From an uncultured Eubacteriales bacterium (GTDB lineage Bacteria; Bacillota; Clostridia; Christensenellales; UBA1242), in the NCBI GenBank assembly GCA_902496015.1, contig CABUZJ010000001.1, forward strand, positions 186,001 to 250,000: a stretch of DNA of 64,000 nucleotides, given 5' to 3'. The notes under the pieces were generated by a model. The model did no database searches. It saw only the letters and a list, made by a program, of their open reading frames with translations, and was not told the origin of the DNA. Of the stretch, positions 16,912 to 25,630 are shown piece after piece (positions within the stretch are counted from its first letter, which is position 1; each line of letters starts with the position of its first letter). The position numbers and the translations under genes are program-made.

Positions 16912-17607
16912 ATGTTAAATTACAATATAAATTTTTCTTATTATAAACAAGATTATTTATTTGAAAATGCTAAAATGGATTTATGTGCCAAAGATAAGAT
17001 TGCACTTATTGCAGATATTGGCAAAGGTAAAACCACATTGTTTGAAATATTATGTGGGCTTAATAATGATTGGCAGGGCACAATAAATGGAATATTTAAA
17101 AATGAATTTAAAAAAGATAAACAATTTACATTTTTTTCAAGTGTTCCGGTGTTTTTTGAAAATAAAAGCGTTTATAAAAATTTAAAATATGCTTGCAATG
17201 TGTTAAAATTAAGTAAGCCTTATGATAATGTTATAAATGATGCATTAAACGAATTTAACATTTTTAACTTAAAAGATGTTAAAATTAAAAAATTAACATA
17301 TTTGCAAAAGCAAACAGTTGCTTTTGCACGGAGTTTTATTAAAAATCCAGATGTTTTGCTTATTGATGATTTATTTTTAAATGTTAAAAATTTAGAAGAA
17401 GAAATGGGATTATCAAAATTAGTTATAAAATGTTTGAACAGTGATAAAATAGTTGTTGTGGCTTCCACTGGATTTTTAGATAAGAAATGGTTATTTAATA
17501 AATTTATGACGATTTATAATAAACAAATTCATACATTTAAAAGTTTAGAAGATTTAAAAAGTAAATTTAAAGAATTAACAATAAAAAGAAAAATAAATAT
17601 GTGTTAG
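16912..17607 (+). CDS. Divergent orphan ABC-type ATPase, degenerate active site
   Basis: 231 residues from the ATG at 16912 (GAGGA at ~16900). The fold is ABC: Walker A is IADIGKGKTTLFEIL, and the region before Walker B is LTYLQKQTVAFARSFIKNPDVLLIDD. The first Walker A Gly is Ala. The signature LSGGQ is reduced to LTYLQKQ. The catalytic Glu after Walker B is Asp (LLIDD). The switch His is absent (VVASTGFLD). Nucleotide binding is plausible, but normal hydrolysis is doubtful. No permease gene is adjacent, so transporter function is not supported; a regulatory or structural role is possible. Confidence 0.75.
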   Translation: MLNYNINFSYYKQDYLFENAKMDLCAKDKIALIADIGKGKTTLFEILCGLNNDWQGTINGIFKNEFKKDKQFTFFSSVPVFFENKSVYKNLKYACNVLKLSKPYDNVINDALNEFNIFNLKDVKIKKLTYLQKQTVAFARSFIKNPDVLLIDDLFLNVKNLEEEMGLSKLVIKCLNSDKIVVVASTGFLDKKWLFNKFMTIYNKQIHTFKSLEDLKSKFKELTIKRKINMC

Positions 17608-17684
17608 TGAAAAATTTTATGTTTATAATTAAACTTGTTTTTTTTGTTGAAATTTGTTAAACTAATTTTAAGGGGTAACAAATT

Positions 17685-18077
17685 ATGGCTAAAACAAAAG
17701 ATGGTACTAAATTAGATGAGGTTTTGTCTTTATTAAAAAAGGAATTTTTTAAAAATGATAAAGCAAATGACTGCTTTAAGATTATGAAAATGCTAAGTGC
17801 TGATCAGGTTATTGAGCTTTATAATGAGAACATAACTTCTGCCTTTGAAAAGTTAATGGAAGACATTGATTTAGTAACTTCGGTTGTTGATTTATTCAAA
17901 AATAATTTGAATGTTAGTGAAACTAGCAGAGATGCATATTTGCATAGAAATACTTTGCTTTATAGGTTAGATAAAATTCAAAGACTAACAGGATTAAATA
18001 TTAAAAATTTTGAAGATGCTGTAACTTTTAAAATGTTATTGGTGATTTATTATGAACGAAAGAAAATTATTAAATAA
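17685..18077 (+). CDS. PucR-type HTH protein, domain-only
   Basis: 130 residues from the ATG at 17685 (AAGGGG upstream). The C-terminal ~55 residues match the PucR/CdaR helix-turn-helix: LNVSETSRDAYLHRNTLLYRL then KIQRLTGLNIKNFEDAVTFKML. Full PucR regulators are 400-500 residues with sensory domains; here only ~75 helical residues precede the HTH, and the usual sensor is absent. It overlaps nth by 26 nt. A weak promoter (TTGTTT at 17635, TAAACT at 17658 with extended TG) lies upstream. Target genes are unknown. Confidence 0.78.
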   Translation: MAKTKDGTKLDEVLSLLKKEFFKNDKANDCFKIMKMLSADQVIELYNENITSAFEKLMEDIDLVTSVVDLFKNNLNVSETSRDAYLHRNTLLYRLDKIQRLTGLNIKNFEDAVTFKMLLVIYYERKKIIK

Positions 18078-18699
18078 TGAAATTATATATAAATTAAATG
18101 AAAAATATAAAGATGCAGAATGTGAACTAAAATTTAATAGTGATTTTGAGTTATTAGTTGCGGTTATTCTTTCTGCACAATGCACAGATAAACGCGTGAA
18201 TCTTGTGACCGAAAAACTTTTTAACCTATATAATACACCAATTCAATTTGCAAATTTAAAACAAGAAGAATTAGAAGAATTGATAAAGCCATGTGGGTTT
18301 TATCATAATAAGGCCAAAAATATAATTAACGCTTCAAAAGATTTAGTTAATAGATTTAATGGGGAAGTTCCTAAGAAAAAGGAACAATTAAAATCGCTTG
18401 CAGGGGTTGGAGAAAAAACTGCTAATGTGGTTTTATCTACCGCTTTTAAAACTCCTGCTATAGCAGTGGATACTCATGTGTTTAGAGTTTCTAAAAGATT
18501 AGGTCTTGCAAGTGGAAAAGATGTTAAAAAGGTGCAAGCAGAACTTGAAAAAGAAATTCCAAAAGAATTGTGGAGCAATAGTCATTATGCTTTGGTGTTA
18601 CACGGACGATATATTTGCAAAGCAAGGAAACCTGATTGTGCTAATTGCATGCTTGCAAAGTTATGTAAAACTAAGTTAAATGAAAATAAAAATAAATAG
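18052..18699 (+). CDS. nth: Endonuclease III
   Basis: 215 residues from the ATG at 18052, inside the end of the HTH gene. Endonuclease III is a DNA glycosylase/AP lyase for oxidised pyrimidines in base-excision repair. The helix-hairpin-helix is LAGVGEKTANVVL with the catalytic Lys122, and Asp140 is in VDTHVFRV. The C-terminal iron-sulfur loop has four cysteines in the C-x6-C-x2-C-x5-C spacing (CKARKPDCANCMLAKLC). All catalytic parts are present and length is standard. Confidence 0.96.
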   Translation: MNERKLLNNEIIYKLNEKYKDAECELKFNSDFELLVAVILSAQCTDKRVNLVTEKLFNLYNTPIQFANLKQEELEELIKPCGFYHNKAKNIINASKDLVNRFNGEVPKKKEQLKSLAGVGEKTANVVLSTAFKTPAIAVDTHVFRVSKRLGLASGKDVKKVQAELEKEIPKELWSNSHYALVLHGRYICKARKPDCANCMLAKLCKTKLNENKNK

Positions 18700-18730
18700 A
18701 AAGGTAATAATTAAATAAAAGGGAATATTT

Positions 18731-20005
18731 ATGTTTTTAGACAGAGTGAAAATATTTATAAAAGCAGGTGCAGGGGGAAATGGTAAAACTTCATTTCACA
18801 CCGAAAAATATGTTAGAAAAGGTGGCCCCGATGGCGGAGATGGCGGCAAAGGTGGCGACATTGTTTTTGTTGCAGATTCGAGTTTAGATAGCTTGGTTGA
18901 TTTTAGATTTACTAAACATTTCAGGGCTGAAAATGGTTCTAATGGTGGGTCATCTAATTGCACAGGAAAAAGCGGGGAAGACCTTATTATAAAAGTTCCA
19001 CTTGGAACAGTTATCATTGATGATGAAACTAATCGTATTATTGAAGATATGACATATAATGGACAAAGGAAAGTGGTGCTTCGTGGCGGAGAAGGTGGAA
19101 AAGGTAATGCTAAATTCAAAACAAGCAAAAGACAAGCCCCCGCATTTTCTCAAACCGGACAGTTGACCGAAGAGAAATCTGTTTGGCTTGAACTTAAAAC
19201 GATTGCTGATGTAGGGCTAATTGGGTTTCCTAATGTTGGTAAAAGTACTTTGCTTTCAATGCTTACAAGTGCAAAACCAAAAATTGCGAATTACCATTTT
19301 ACAACACTTACACCAAATTTAGGTGTGGCTCAGGCAAAGGGGAAAAGATTTGTTATAGCAGATATCCCTGGACTTATTGAAGGTGCAAGTGAAGGCGTGG
19401 GACTTGGACATTATTTTTTAAGGCATGTTGAGAGAACTAGATTATTGCTTCATGTTATAGATATTAGTGGTAGTGAAGGGCGAGATCCATATAACGATTT
19501 TAAAATAATTTTAAAAGAACTTAAAAAATATGGTAAAAGTGTTTATGAAATTCCACAAATTTTGGTTTTAAATAAATGTGATATGGTTATTGATAAATCT
19601 CAAATTACTAAGTTTAAATCTAAGGTTGCAAGGCTGAAAACAAAATATAAAATAGTTGAAATTTCAGCAATTTCAGCATATAACCTTGATGAATTGCTTT
19701 CAGTTGTTGTTGAAGAGTTAGATAAATTACCACCTAAAAAGCCAATTGAATTTGAGCCGTTTGAATATACAAGACCAGACCCAAATAAATATGAAATAGT
19801 GCGTGATGATGACGGGGCTTATGTTGTTATTGGTGGATTTATTGACGAACTAATTAGAAATATTGTGTTAGATGACCCAACAAGTTTTGCTTATTTTCAA
19901 AAAGTGCTTAAAGATAAAGGTATTATTAAAGAACTAAAAAAACGCGGAGCAAACGATAAGAGCACCATTAGAATTGGCGATATTGATTTTGATTTTGTTG
20001 AATAG
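18731..20005 (+). CDS. obgE: GTPase Obg (CgtA)
   Basis: 424 residues from the ATG at 18731 (AAAGGGA upstream). Essential GTPase of 50S ribosome assembly and stress signalling. The N-terminal glycine-rich Obg fold (~1-158) contains GGPDGGDGGKGGD and LRGGEGGKGN. The G domain has G1 GFPNVGKST (~164), G3 DIPG, G4 NKCD and G5 ISA. The C-terminal OCT domain (~345-424) includes YEIVRDDDGAYVV. Length and order are typical. Confidence 0.97.
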   Translation: MFLDRVKIFIKAGAGGNGKTSFHTEKYVRKGGPDGGDGGKGGDIVFVADSSLDSLVDFRFTKHFRAENGSNGGSSNCTGKSGEDLIIKVPLGTVIIDDETNRIIEDMTYNGQRKVVLRGGEGGKGNAKFKTSKRQAPAFSQTGQLTEEKSVWLELKTIADVGLIGFPNVGKSTLLSMLTSAKPKIANYHFTTLTPNLGVAQAKGKRFVIADIPGLIEGASEGVGLGHYFLRHVERTRLLLHVIDISGSEGRDPYNDFKIILKELKKYGKSVYEIPQILVLNKCDMVIDKSQITKFKSKVARLKTKYKIVEISAISAYNLDELLSVVVEELDKLPPKKPIEFEPFEYTRPDPNKYEIVRDDDGAYVVIGGFIDELIRNIVLDDPTSFAYFQKVLKDKGIIKELKKRGANDKSTIRIGDIDFDFVE

Positions 20006-20045
20006 TTTAATTAAACCCAAGATTAATCCAATTGAAAACCCTATA

Positions 20046-20074
20046 TTGACAAAATTGCAAACACATGTTAAAAT
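20046..20074 (+). promoter_or_regulatory. Sigma-A promoter before the 20100 gene
   Basis: -35 TTGACA (20046-20051), 17-nt spacer, -10 TAAAAT (20069-20074) with TGT directly before it. Near-consensus with extended -10. It drives the hypothetical gene and yhbY. Confidence 0.85.
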
Positions 20075-20099
20075 CTTAGCGGTTTAAGGAGATTTTAAT

Positions 20100-20657
20100 A
20101 TGGAAGATAATATCAATAGAAAAATTTGCTTGAATTATGAGGCTAAATATATTTTAAGGGAAAAAGATATTTTTGATTACACTATTTTATGTTTAAATAA
20201 ATTAAAAATAGATAGATTTAGTCTTGATGATTTTTTTATTGCATTTCGTGAAGTGTGCAATAAATATAATAATGAAAGATTTGTAACTGAGTATGTGCCT
20301 AGAAAAGATGAAGATGGCAAATTTTATAATTCAAAATTGGTTTCTTATCTTCAAATATTTAATAAAAATAGATATGTGTATTACAAAATGATTAAAGATG
20401 GCGATTTTAGTAGATATAATGGAGGAAATGGGAGAAATGCGGCAATTAATGAAATGTTTGAGTGTGGCTTTGGAATATACAAACCAGAAAAAAACGAAGT
20501 TGTTAGTGTGTTTGGCAAAATCTTTTCACAACGCCGTGCCGATTATTTAATAAAACATATTGATAAAGGCCTTGAAGAAATTTTTGATGAAGTGGCACAA
20601 GGAATAATCGAAAATAAAAAAAATAGAGAAGAAGGAGAAAATTGTGTTAACAAGTAA
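20100..20657 (+). CDS. Hypothetical cytoplasmic protein
   Basis: 185 residues from the ATG at 20100 (AAGGAGA upstream). Soluble, mixed helical, with no signal peptide or membrane helix. Features include YVPRKDEDGKFYNSK and a Gly/Asn-rich turn, RYNGGNGRNAAINEMFECGFGIYKP, then a basic helical C-terminus. No family recognised. It has its own strong promoter and overlaps yhbY by 14 nt, which suggests a link to RNA or ribosome metabolism by neighbourhood only. Confidence 0.7.
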   Translation: MEDNINRKICLNYEAKYILREKDIFDYTILCLNKLKIDRFSLDDFFIAFREVCNKYNNERFVTEYVPRKDEDGKFYNSKLVSYLQIFNKNRYVYYKMIKDGDFSRYNGGNGRNAAINEMFECGFGIYKPEKNEVVSVFGKIFSQRRADYLIKHIDKGLEEIFDEVAQGIIENKKNREEGENCVNK

Positions 20658-20934
20658 AGAAAGGGCAAAATTAAGAGCAATTGCAAACGGTAAAGAAACA
20701 GAAGTTTTAATTGGTGCAAATGGAATAACTGAGAATTTATTAAAACAAATAGAGATGAATTTAGATGCTCATGAACTAGTTAAAATTGGTGTTCTTGCTA
20801 ATTGCGAATTAGATTGCAAAAAAGTTATTAATGAATTAGCACAAGTTTTAAATGCTGAACCTGTTATTTGCGTAGGCAAAAAAATGGTGCTTTATAGATA
20901 TTCAAGAAAGGTAAAAAAACATATTGAGTTCTAA
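20644..20934 (+). CDS. yhbY: YhbY/CRM-domain RNA-binding protein
   Basis: 96 residues from a GTG at 20644 with GAAGGAG just upstream. The CRM domain binds RNA and YhbY associates with pre-50S particles. Family signatures are LTSKERAKLRAIANGKE, the GxxG loop IGANGITENLL, and the C-terminal CVGKKMVLYRYSRK. Complete in length (E. coli protein is 97). The gene closes the short operon; its stop lies 3 nt before the -35 of the T-box transcript. Confidence 0.92.
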   Translation: MLTSKERAKLRAIANGKETEVLIGANGITENLLKQIEMNLDAHELVKIGVLANCELDCKKVINELAQVLNAEPVICVGKKMVLYRYSRKVKKHIEF

Positions 20935-20937
20935 TGC

Positions 20938-20966
20938 TTGACCTTTTTTAATAAATGAATTATACT
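20938..20966 (+). promoter_or_regulatory. Promoter of the T-box-pheST transcript
   Basis: -35 TTGACC (20938-20943), 17-nt spacer, -10 TATACT (20961-20966). Predicted start is near 20973. Confidence 0.8.
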
Positions 20967-20972
20967 TATTAA

Positions 20973-21212
20973 AAATATGTAAAGACTATGATGGCGATAT
21001 AGTAAAAATTTGAAACGCTAAAAGAGATGACAGGTCGTGGCTGAAAGCCTGTTTTAGAAAGTTCAAATTTTGAATTTCTAAGCCGGAGTTGCTTAAAGAA
21101 ATTTAAGACAGACAAAACTGTAAAATGTAATGAGGCACATAATAAATTGTGCGAAATTAGGTGGTAACACGCAAAATTAGCGTCCTATGTATAGGGCGTT
21201 TTATTTTTTTTA
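20973..21212 (+). promoter_or_regulatory. T-box riboswitch (tRNA-Phe sensing) with terminator
   Basis: A 240-nt leader before pheS. The conserved T-box is at about 21158-21172 (TAGGTGGTAACACG), the antiterminator bulge that binds the uncharged tRNA 3' end. An intrinsic terminator follows at 21178-21212: AGCGTCCTA pairs with TAGGGCGTT over loop TGTA, then a T-run. The upstream part (20980-21110) is the long stem I. A UUC triplet in GAATTTCTAAGCC near 21075 is a candidate phenylalanine specifier, inferred from the downstream genes. Uncharged tRNA-Phe should allow read-through. Confidence 0.92.
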
Positions 21213-21223
21213 AGGAGAAGGTT

Positions 21224-22255
21224 ATGAAAGAAAAAATTGAAAATGTGAAATTGCAATTTGAGCAAAAAATTAAAGACATTAAAAATTTAACAGACCTTGA
21301 AAATTTAAGGCTTGAATTTATGGGTAAAAAGGGCTTGGTGAATGCATTAATGGAAGAATTTAAGCAGATAGACAATTCGCTTAAAAGGGAAATTGGGCAA
21401 CTTATAAATAACTTAAAAAATAATATTGCAGAAAGTTTAAACAGTGCAAAGAATAAACTTGAAGAATTAAAACTGAAAGACGAAATTGAAAACGCAAAAC
21501 CAATTGATGTTACATTGCCTGTTAACACTAACACAGGGTCTCTTCATCCTAGAACACTTGTTTTAAAAGAAGTCGAAGATGTGTTTACAAGCATGGGTTT
21601 TGCTATTGAAGATGGATTTGAAATAGAAACCGAATATAATAACTTTGATGCTGTTAATGTGCCTGCAAATCATCCTGCAAGAGATATGCAAGACACCTTT
21701 TGGCTTAGTAATGGGCAAGTTTTAAAAACGCACACAAGCGCAGCACAAAATAGAATTCTAAGAAAATATGGCCCACATTGCAAAGTTATATTCCCTGGGA
21801 GATGTTTTAGAAATGAAAGTCTTGATGCTGGGCACGAAAACACATTCTTTCAAATGGAAGGAATTGTTGTTGACAAAGAGGTTAGTGTTGCAAATTTAAT
21901 TTATTTTATGAAAGAAATGCTTAAAGGCGTTTTCAAAAAAGATGTTAATGTTAGACTTCGCCCTGGCTTTTTCCCATTTACAGAGCCATCTTTTGAACTT
22001 GATGCATCTTGCACTTTTTGCGGTGGAAAAGGTTGTGCATCTTGTGGTGGATCGGGCTGGATTGAATTATGCCCTTGTGGAATGATTCACCCTAATGTTT
22101 TAAAGAATGCTGGGATTGACCCAGATAAATATTCGGGGTTTGCCTTTGGACTTGGTGCAGATAGATTAGTTATGCTTAAAAGTGGTTTGAATGATATAAG
22201 ACATTTGAATTCAGGTAATATTGCATTGCTTAAACAATTTGGGATAAGAATATAA
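21224..22255 (+). CDS. pheS: Phenylalanyl-tRNA synthetase alpha subunit
   Basis: 343 residues from the ATG at 21224, with AAGGAG at 21212-21217; the longer frame starting in the leader runs through the T-box. It forms the alpha2beta2 enzyme that charges tRNA-Phe. The N-terminal coiled coil (~1-90) precedes the class II core with motif 2 (FPGRCFRNESLDAGHENTFFQ) and motif 3 (GFAFGLGADRLVML). A Cys-rich insert (CTFCGGKGCASC) resembles that of other Firmicutes PheS. The following loop reads WIELCPCGMIHP, where relatives usually have a small residue instead of the second Cys. Confidence 0.95.
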   Translation: MKEKIENVKLQFEQKIKDIKNLTDLENLRLEFMGKKGLVNALMEEFKQIDNSLKREIGQLINNLKNNIAESLNSAKNKLEELKLKDEIENAKPIDVTLPVNTNTGSLHPRTLVLKEVEDVFTSMGFAIEDGFEIETEYNNFDAVNVPANHPARDMQDTFWLSNGQVLKTHTSAAQNRILRKYGPHCKVIFPGRCFRNESLDAGHENTFFQMEGIVVDKEVSVANLIYFMKEMLKGVFKKDVNVRLRPGFFPFTEPSFELDASCTFCGGKGCASCGGSGWIELCPCGMIHPNVLKNAGIDPDKYSGFAFGLGADRLVMLKSGLNDIRHLNSGNIALLKQFGIRI

Positions 22256-22265
22256 GGAGAAGAGT

Positions 22266-24638
22266 ATGAAGATTTCACTTAATTGGATTAAAGAATTTGT
22301 TAATCTTGATGGAATTACTGTGGAAGATATAGACAAAAATATCAACCAAATGTGTGCTGAAATTGAGAATATTGAGATTAAAGGTAAAGATGTATCGGGA
22401 GTAGTTTTCGGTAAAATAATAGAAGTAAAAAATCACCCAGAATCTACTAAATTACATATTTTAACAGTAGATATTGGCAATGAAAAACTCCAAATTGTTT
22501 GTGGGGCACCTAATGTTTATGAGGGTATGGTTACTTGCGTTGCAACTGTTGGTGGGAAAGTTTGCGGGCATAAAATTAATGTTGCCAAACTTGCAGGCAT
22601 AGAAAGTTTTGGTATGTGTTGCAGTGAAGCCGAACTTGGAATTGGAACTGATAATTCTGGAATATGTGATATAGATTTTAAAGTTAAATTGGGACAAGAC
22701 ATTAAAGAAGTGTTGCCTATTGATGATGTTATTTTAGAAATTGATAATAAAACTTTAACAAATAGGCCAGACCTTTGGGGACATTATGGATTTGCAAGGG
22801 AATTTAGTGCTATTTTTAAAAGAAAGTTGATGCCATTAAAAATGTTAAATCTTTCTAAATTTGATGGATTAGATAACGTTAAAATAAAGGTAGAAACTGA
22901 TAAATGTTTAAGATATAGTGCAATAACTGTTGAAAATGTTACAGTTAAGAAATCGCCAATGCCTATGAGAATTAGACTTAATTATACTGGTATGAGGGAT
23001 ATTAATTTGCTTGCAGATATAACTAATTATATTATGCTAGAATTAGGACAACCAATGCATGCATTTGATAACAGGCTTGTTGATGGAATTTTAGTTAAAG
23101 AAAGTAAACCTGGGGATAAATTAATTACACTTGAAGGTGAAGAACATGAATTGCCAGAAAACTCGATTGAAATTTGTGATAAGCATAAGGATATAGTTGC
23201 AATAGCTGGAATTAAAGGTGGGCTTAAATCGGGAATAACAGATAATACTGATAGCGTGTTATTTGAATCTGCTACTTTTGATGCAACTGCAATTAGAAAA
23301 TCAAGTAGAGCAATGGGGCTTATAACTGACGCAAGTTTAAGATATGAAAAATCATTGGATCCAGAACTTACTAAAATTGCACTTGCAAGAATTTTATATT
23401 GCTTGCACAATATTGATAGTGGCATTATTGTTACATCTTGTTTTAGTGATTGCTATAACAAAAAATATCCACAAATTGAAATAAATATTACTCCTGAATT
23501 TGTTTCTAAACGAATTGGCCTTGAAATAAATGATAAATCAATTATTAAAATTTTATATAGTTTGGGATTTAGTTGTAAAAAGTTGAAAAACGAAATTAAA
23601 GTGACAGTTCCAACTTTTAGAGCAACAAAAGATATAAGCATTAAGGAAGACTTGGTTGAAGAAATTGCAAGAATTATTAACTATGCTAACATTGAGCCAA
23701 AACCACTTAAATTTGAAGTTGAACCTGTAATGCCTTCCCTTGAACACACCTTAGAGTTTAAAGCTAAAAAGTTGTTAGCTAGTAAATATGGTGCAAATGA
23801 AGTTCATAGCTATATTTGGAATTTTGCTGAGTTTAATAAAGAACATAAAATTGATACAAAACAATATTTAACCTTGGTTGATTCAAAAAATGCGGGTCAA
23901 AATGGAATTAGAAGTGAAATAGTTCCAACTTTATTAAAATTTATTGATGAAAATAGGGAAGAGCAAAATGGGTGTGTAAAAATCTTTGAAATTGGAAGGT
24001 GTGTTACTAATATAGAAGAAAATGGTCTTGCAAAAGAAGAGAAGCATTTAGCAGTTGCTTTTTCTGGGCATAAAAGTGCCGAAGATTTATTTATTGAATT
24101 AAAAACTTTTTTAGTAGACTTTGCGTTTAATTATGTTGGTGCAACATTAAAGTTTGTTAGGGCTCATAATTATTCAACAACGATGCATAAATTAAACACA
24201 GCATCTGTGATGTTTAATGATGTTAACTTAGGATATATTGGGGTAGTTTCGCCAATTGTTACAAACACCATTGATAAAAAGTTAAACATTGTAGCTTGCG
24301 AAGTTAATTTTTCTAAACTATGTGAATGTAAAGATTATCCTAAAAAAGTAAAAGTTCCAAGCAGGCTTCAAAGTGTGAAATTGGATTTGAATTTCTTGGT
24401 TGAAAAAAATAAAACTTATGAAGATGTTATAAAAATACTTTCTAAAATTAGAAGCAAACTGCTTGTAGGTTATAATTTAGTTGAAGTGTTTGAAGCAGAA
24501 TCTTTAGGAGATAAAAAAAGTATGCTGTTTAACTTTGAAATTAATGGGAAAGACCATACCTTAAACGGTGCTGAAATAGATGATTTTATGAATGATGTTA
24601 TATCACTTATGGCAAAAAATGGAATTGCTTTAAGATAA
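22266..24638 (+). CDS. pheT: Phenylalanyl-tRNA synthetase beta subunit
   Basis: 790 residues from the ATG at 22266 (AAGGAGAAG upstream), 10 nt after pheS. Domains in order: tRNA-binding EMAP-like OB fold (~40-150, with KNHPESTKLHILTVDIG and VCGAPNV); B3/B4 editing domain (~205-375, RYSAITVENV…GQPMHAFD); B5 domain (~400-470); the catalytic-like core (~480-680); and the C-terminal ferredoxin-fold anticodon-binding domain (~695-790, PSRLQSVKLDLNFLV). Length is normal. Regulated with pheS by the T-box. Confidence 0.96.
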   Translation: MKISLNWIKEFVNLDGITVEDIDKNINQMCAEIENIEIKGKDVSGVVFGKIIEVKNHPESTKLHILTVDIGNEKLQIVCGAPNVYEGMVTCVATVGGKVCGHKINVAKLAGIESFGMCCSEAELGIGTDNSGICDIDFKVKLGQDIKEVLPIDDVILEIDNKTLTNRPDLWGHYGFAREFSAIFKRKLMPLKMLNLSKFDGLDNVKIKVETDKCLRYSAITVENVTVKKSPMPMRIRLNYTGMRDINLLADITNYIMLELGQPMHAFDNRLVDGILVKESKPGDKLITLEGEEHELPENSIEICDKHKDIVAIAGIKGGLKSGITDNTDSVLFESATFDATAIRKSSRAMGLITDASLRYEKSLDPELTKIALARILYCLHNIDSGIIVTSCFSDCYNKKYPQIEINITPEFVSKRIGLEINDKSIIKILYSLGFSCKKLKNEIKVTVPTFRATKDISIKEDLVEEIARIINYANIEPKPLKFEVEPVMPSLEHTLEFKAKKLLASKYGANEVHSYIWNFAEFNKEHKIDTKQYLTLVDSKNAGQNGIRSEIVPTLLKFIDENREEQNGCVKIFEIGRCVTNIEENGLAKEEKHLAVAFSGHKSAEDLFIELKTFLVDFAFNYVGATLKFVRAHNYSTTMHKLNTASVMFNDVNLGYIGVVSPIVTNTIDKKLNIVACEVNFSKLCECKDYPKKVKVPSRLQSVKLDLNFLVEKNKTYEDVIKILSKIRSKLLVGYNLVEVFEAESLGDKKSMLFNFEINGKDHTLNGAEIDDFMNDVISLMAKNGIALR

Positions 24639-24642
24639 ATAA

Positions 24643-24711
24643 AATGCAAAAATAACGGATAATTATTAAAACTGATTGGAGTTTTAATTGCAATTATCCG
24701 TTATTTGCATT
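24643..24711. terminator. Long compound hairpin between pheT and the convergent gene
   Basis: The outer arms AATGCAAAAATAACGGATAATT (24643-24664, split here as AATGCAAA and AATAACGGATAATT) and its complement (24692-24711) pair, with two unpaired A. An inner 9-bp hairpin ATTAAAACT/AGTTTTAAT sits between. The right arm includes the 3' end of the minus-strand gene. Moderate T content follows on both strands, so it can act as a bidirectional terminator. Confidence 0.65.
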
Positions 24712-25530
24712 ATTTTCAAGTATTAATTCGTAATTAGATTTCTGTTTTGGGTTTTTTGCAAATATTAAGCAAATGGCAGAAATTAAAAGGCAAATGGAGG
24801 CAATTATAATATAGTATACTTTGTATGGGACGAATAAGCTTGAAATATAAAGCATGATACCACAAAACAAAAATGGTTTAATTTTAGCACGGCTTAAAAA
24901 ATTTTCCTTGTTTAATAGAGCATGAATTTTTTTATTTTTTAAAGTTGAGTTTTGCTTTTCAATTGGGAACATGTTGATTTGTTTTAATAAACCATAGGTT
25001 TCATAATCATTTAAAATTATTATTTCTAAATTGGTAATATTTTGTAAAATATTATTAATTTCTTTGTCTTTATTAACGCAAAATATTATTAGTTTTTTTG
25101 CGTTTTTTGTTTTTGCTTGTTTAATGCAAGAAAGTAAATTATTAATTGTTAGAACAGTATTTTCAAATTGTGGTATAATTAAAATATGTTTTTGTTTGTC
25201 GTTTAACATAGTTGTAGAATTGTCAAAATTATAATAGTTACTTAATGTTTTTTTAAAAAATGCGACATTTTCTTTATGTTGTGATTGTAAAAAATGCCAT
25301 ATACATTGTTTTTGAAATTTAAGTTCTTCATTTTTTAGGTTTAAGCGATTGGTGCGTTTTTTTGAAAAATGATGAATTTCTGTTGCTATTATGGTTAAAG
25401 TCATTGCTGTAATAATTATTGTAACAATTTGATTATTTATTATTTTTTTGCACCATGCAAAAATGACAAGCCCTAAAATAAATAGGGCAATAATATTATT
25501 TATTAATTTTGCAAATTTAGATGAATTCAT
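24694..25530 (-). CDS. Hypothetical membrane protein, four helices around a soluble domain
   Basis: 278 residues. Two N-terminal helices (~10-27 and ~34-52), a cytosolic domain of ~150 residues, and two C-terminal helices (~215-232 and ~237-258). The soluble domain has alternating beta/alpha segments (KHILIIPQFENTVLTINNLL, KLIIFCVNKDKEINNIL, NLEIIILNDYETYGLLK), which could be a Rossmann- or nuclease-like fold, but no catalytic motif is certain. No Shine-Dalgarno is evident before the ATG at 25530. It is divergent from the DeoC-like gene and convergent with pheT, so it stands alone. Confidence 0.65.
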   Translation of the reverse strand: MNSSKFAKLINNIIALFILGLVIFAWCKKIINNQIVTIIITAMTLTIIATEIHHFSKKRTNRLNLKNEELKFQKQCIWHFLQSQHKENVAFFKKTLSNYYNFDNSTTMLNDKQKHILIIPQFENTVLTINNLLSCIKQAKTKNAKKLIIFCVNKDKEINNILQNITNLEIIILNDYETYGLLKQINMFPIEKQNSTLKNKKIHALLNKENFLSRAKIKPFLFCGIMLYISSLFVPYKVYYIIIASICLLISAICLIFAKNPKQKSNYELILENNANNG

Positions 25531-25583
25531 AATTACTTGAATTAATTATAAACAATTTTATAATAATTATACTATAATTGTTG

Positions 25584-25612
25584 TTGCATAATTGGGCTAA
25601 ATCTTGTATAAT
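25584..25612 (+). promoter_or_regulatory. Sigma-A promoter of the deoC-like/tsaE/tsaB/rimI operon
   Basis: -35 TTGCAT (25584-25589), 17-nt spacer, consensus -10 TATAAT (25607-25612). The TTG at 25604 that could extend the first gene lies inside it. Confidence 0.8.
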
Positions 25613-25630
25613 TTTTATGAGGATAAAACA

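Noticed and set aside
20973..21212. Leader taken as a small protein gene (frame opening at 21161)
   Set aside because: The frame passes through the T-box and terminator; pheS has a proper ribosome site at its own ATG.
25604..25630. TTG start for the DeoC-like protein
   Set aside because: It lies inside the promoter between the -35 and -10 hexamers.
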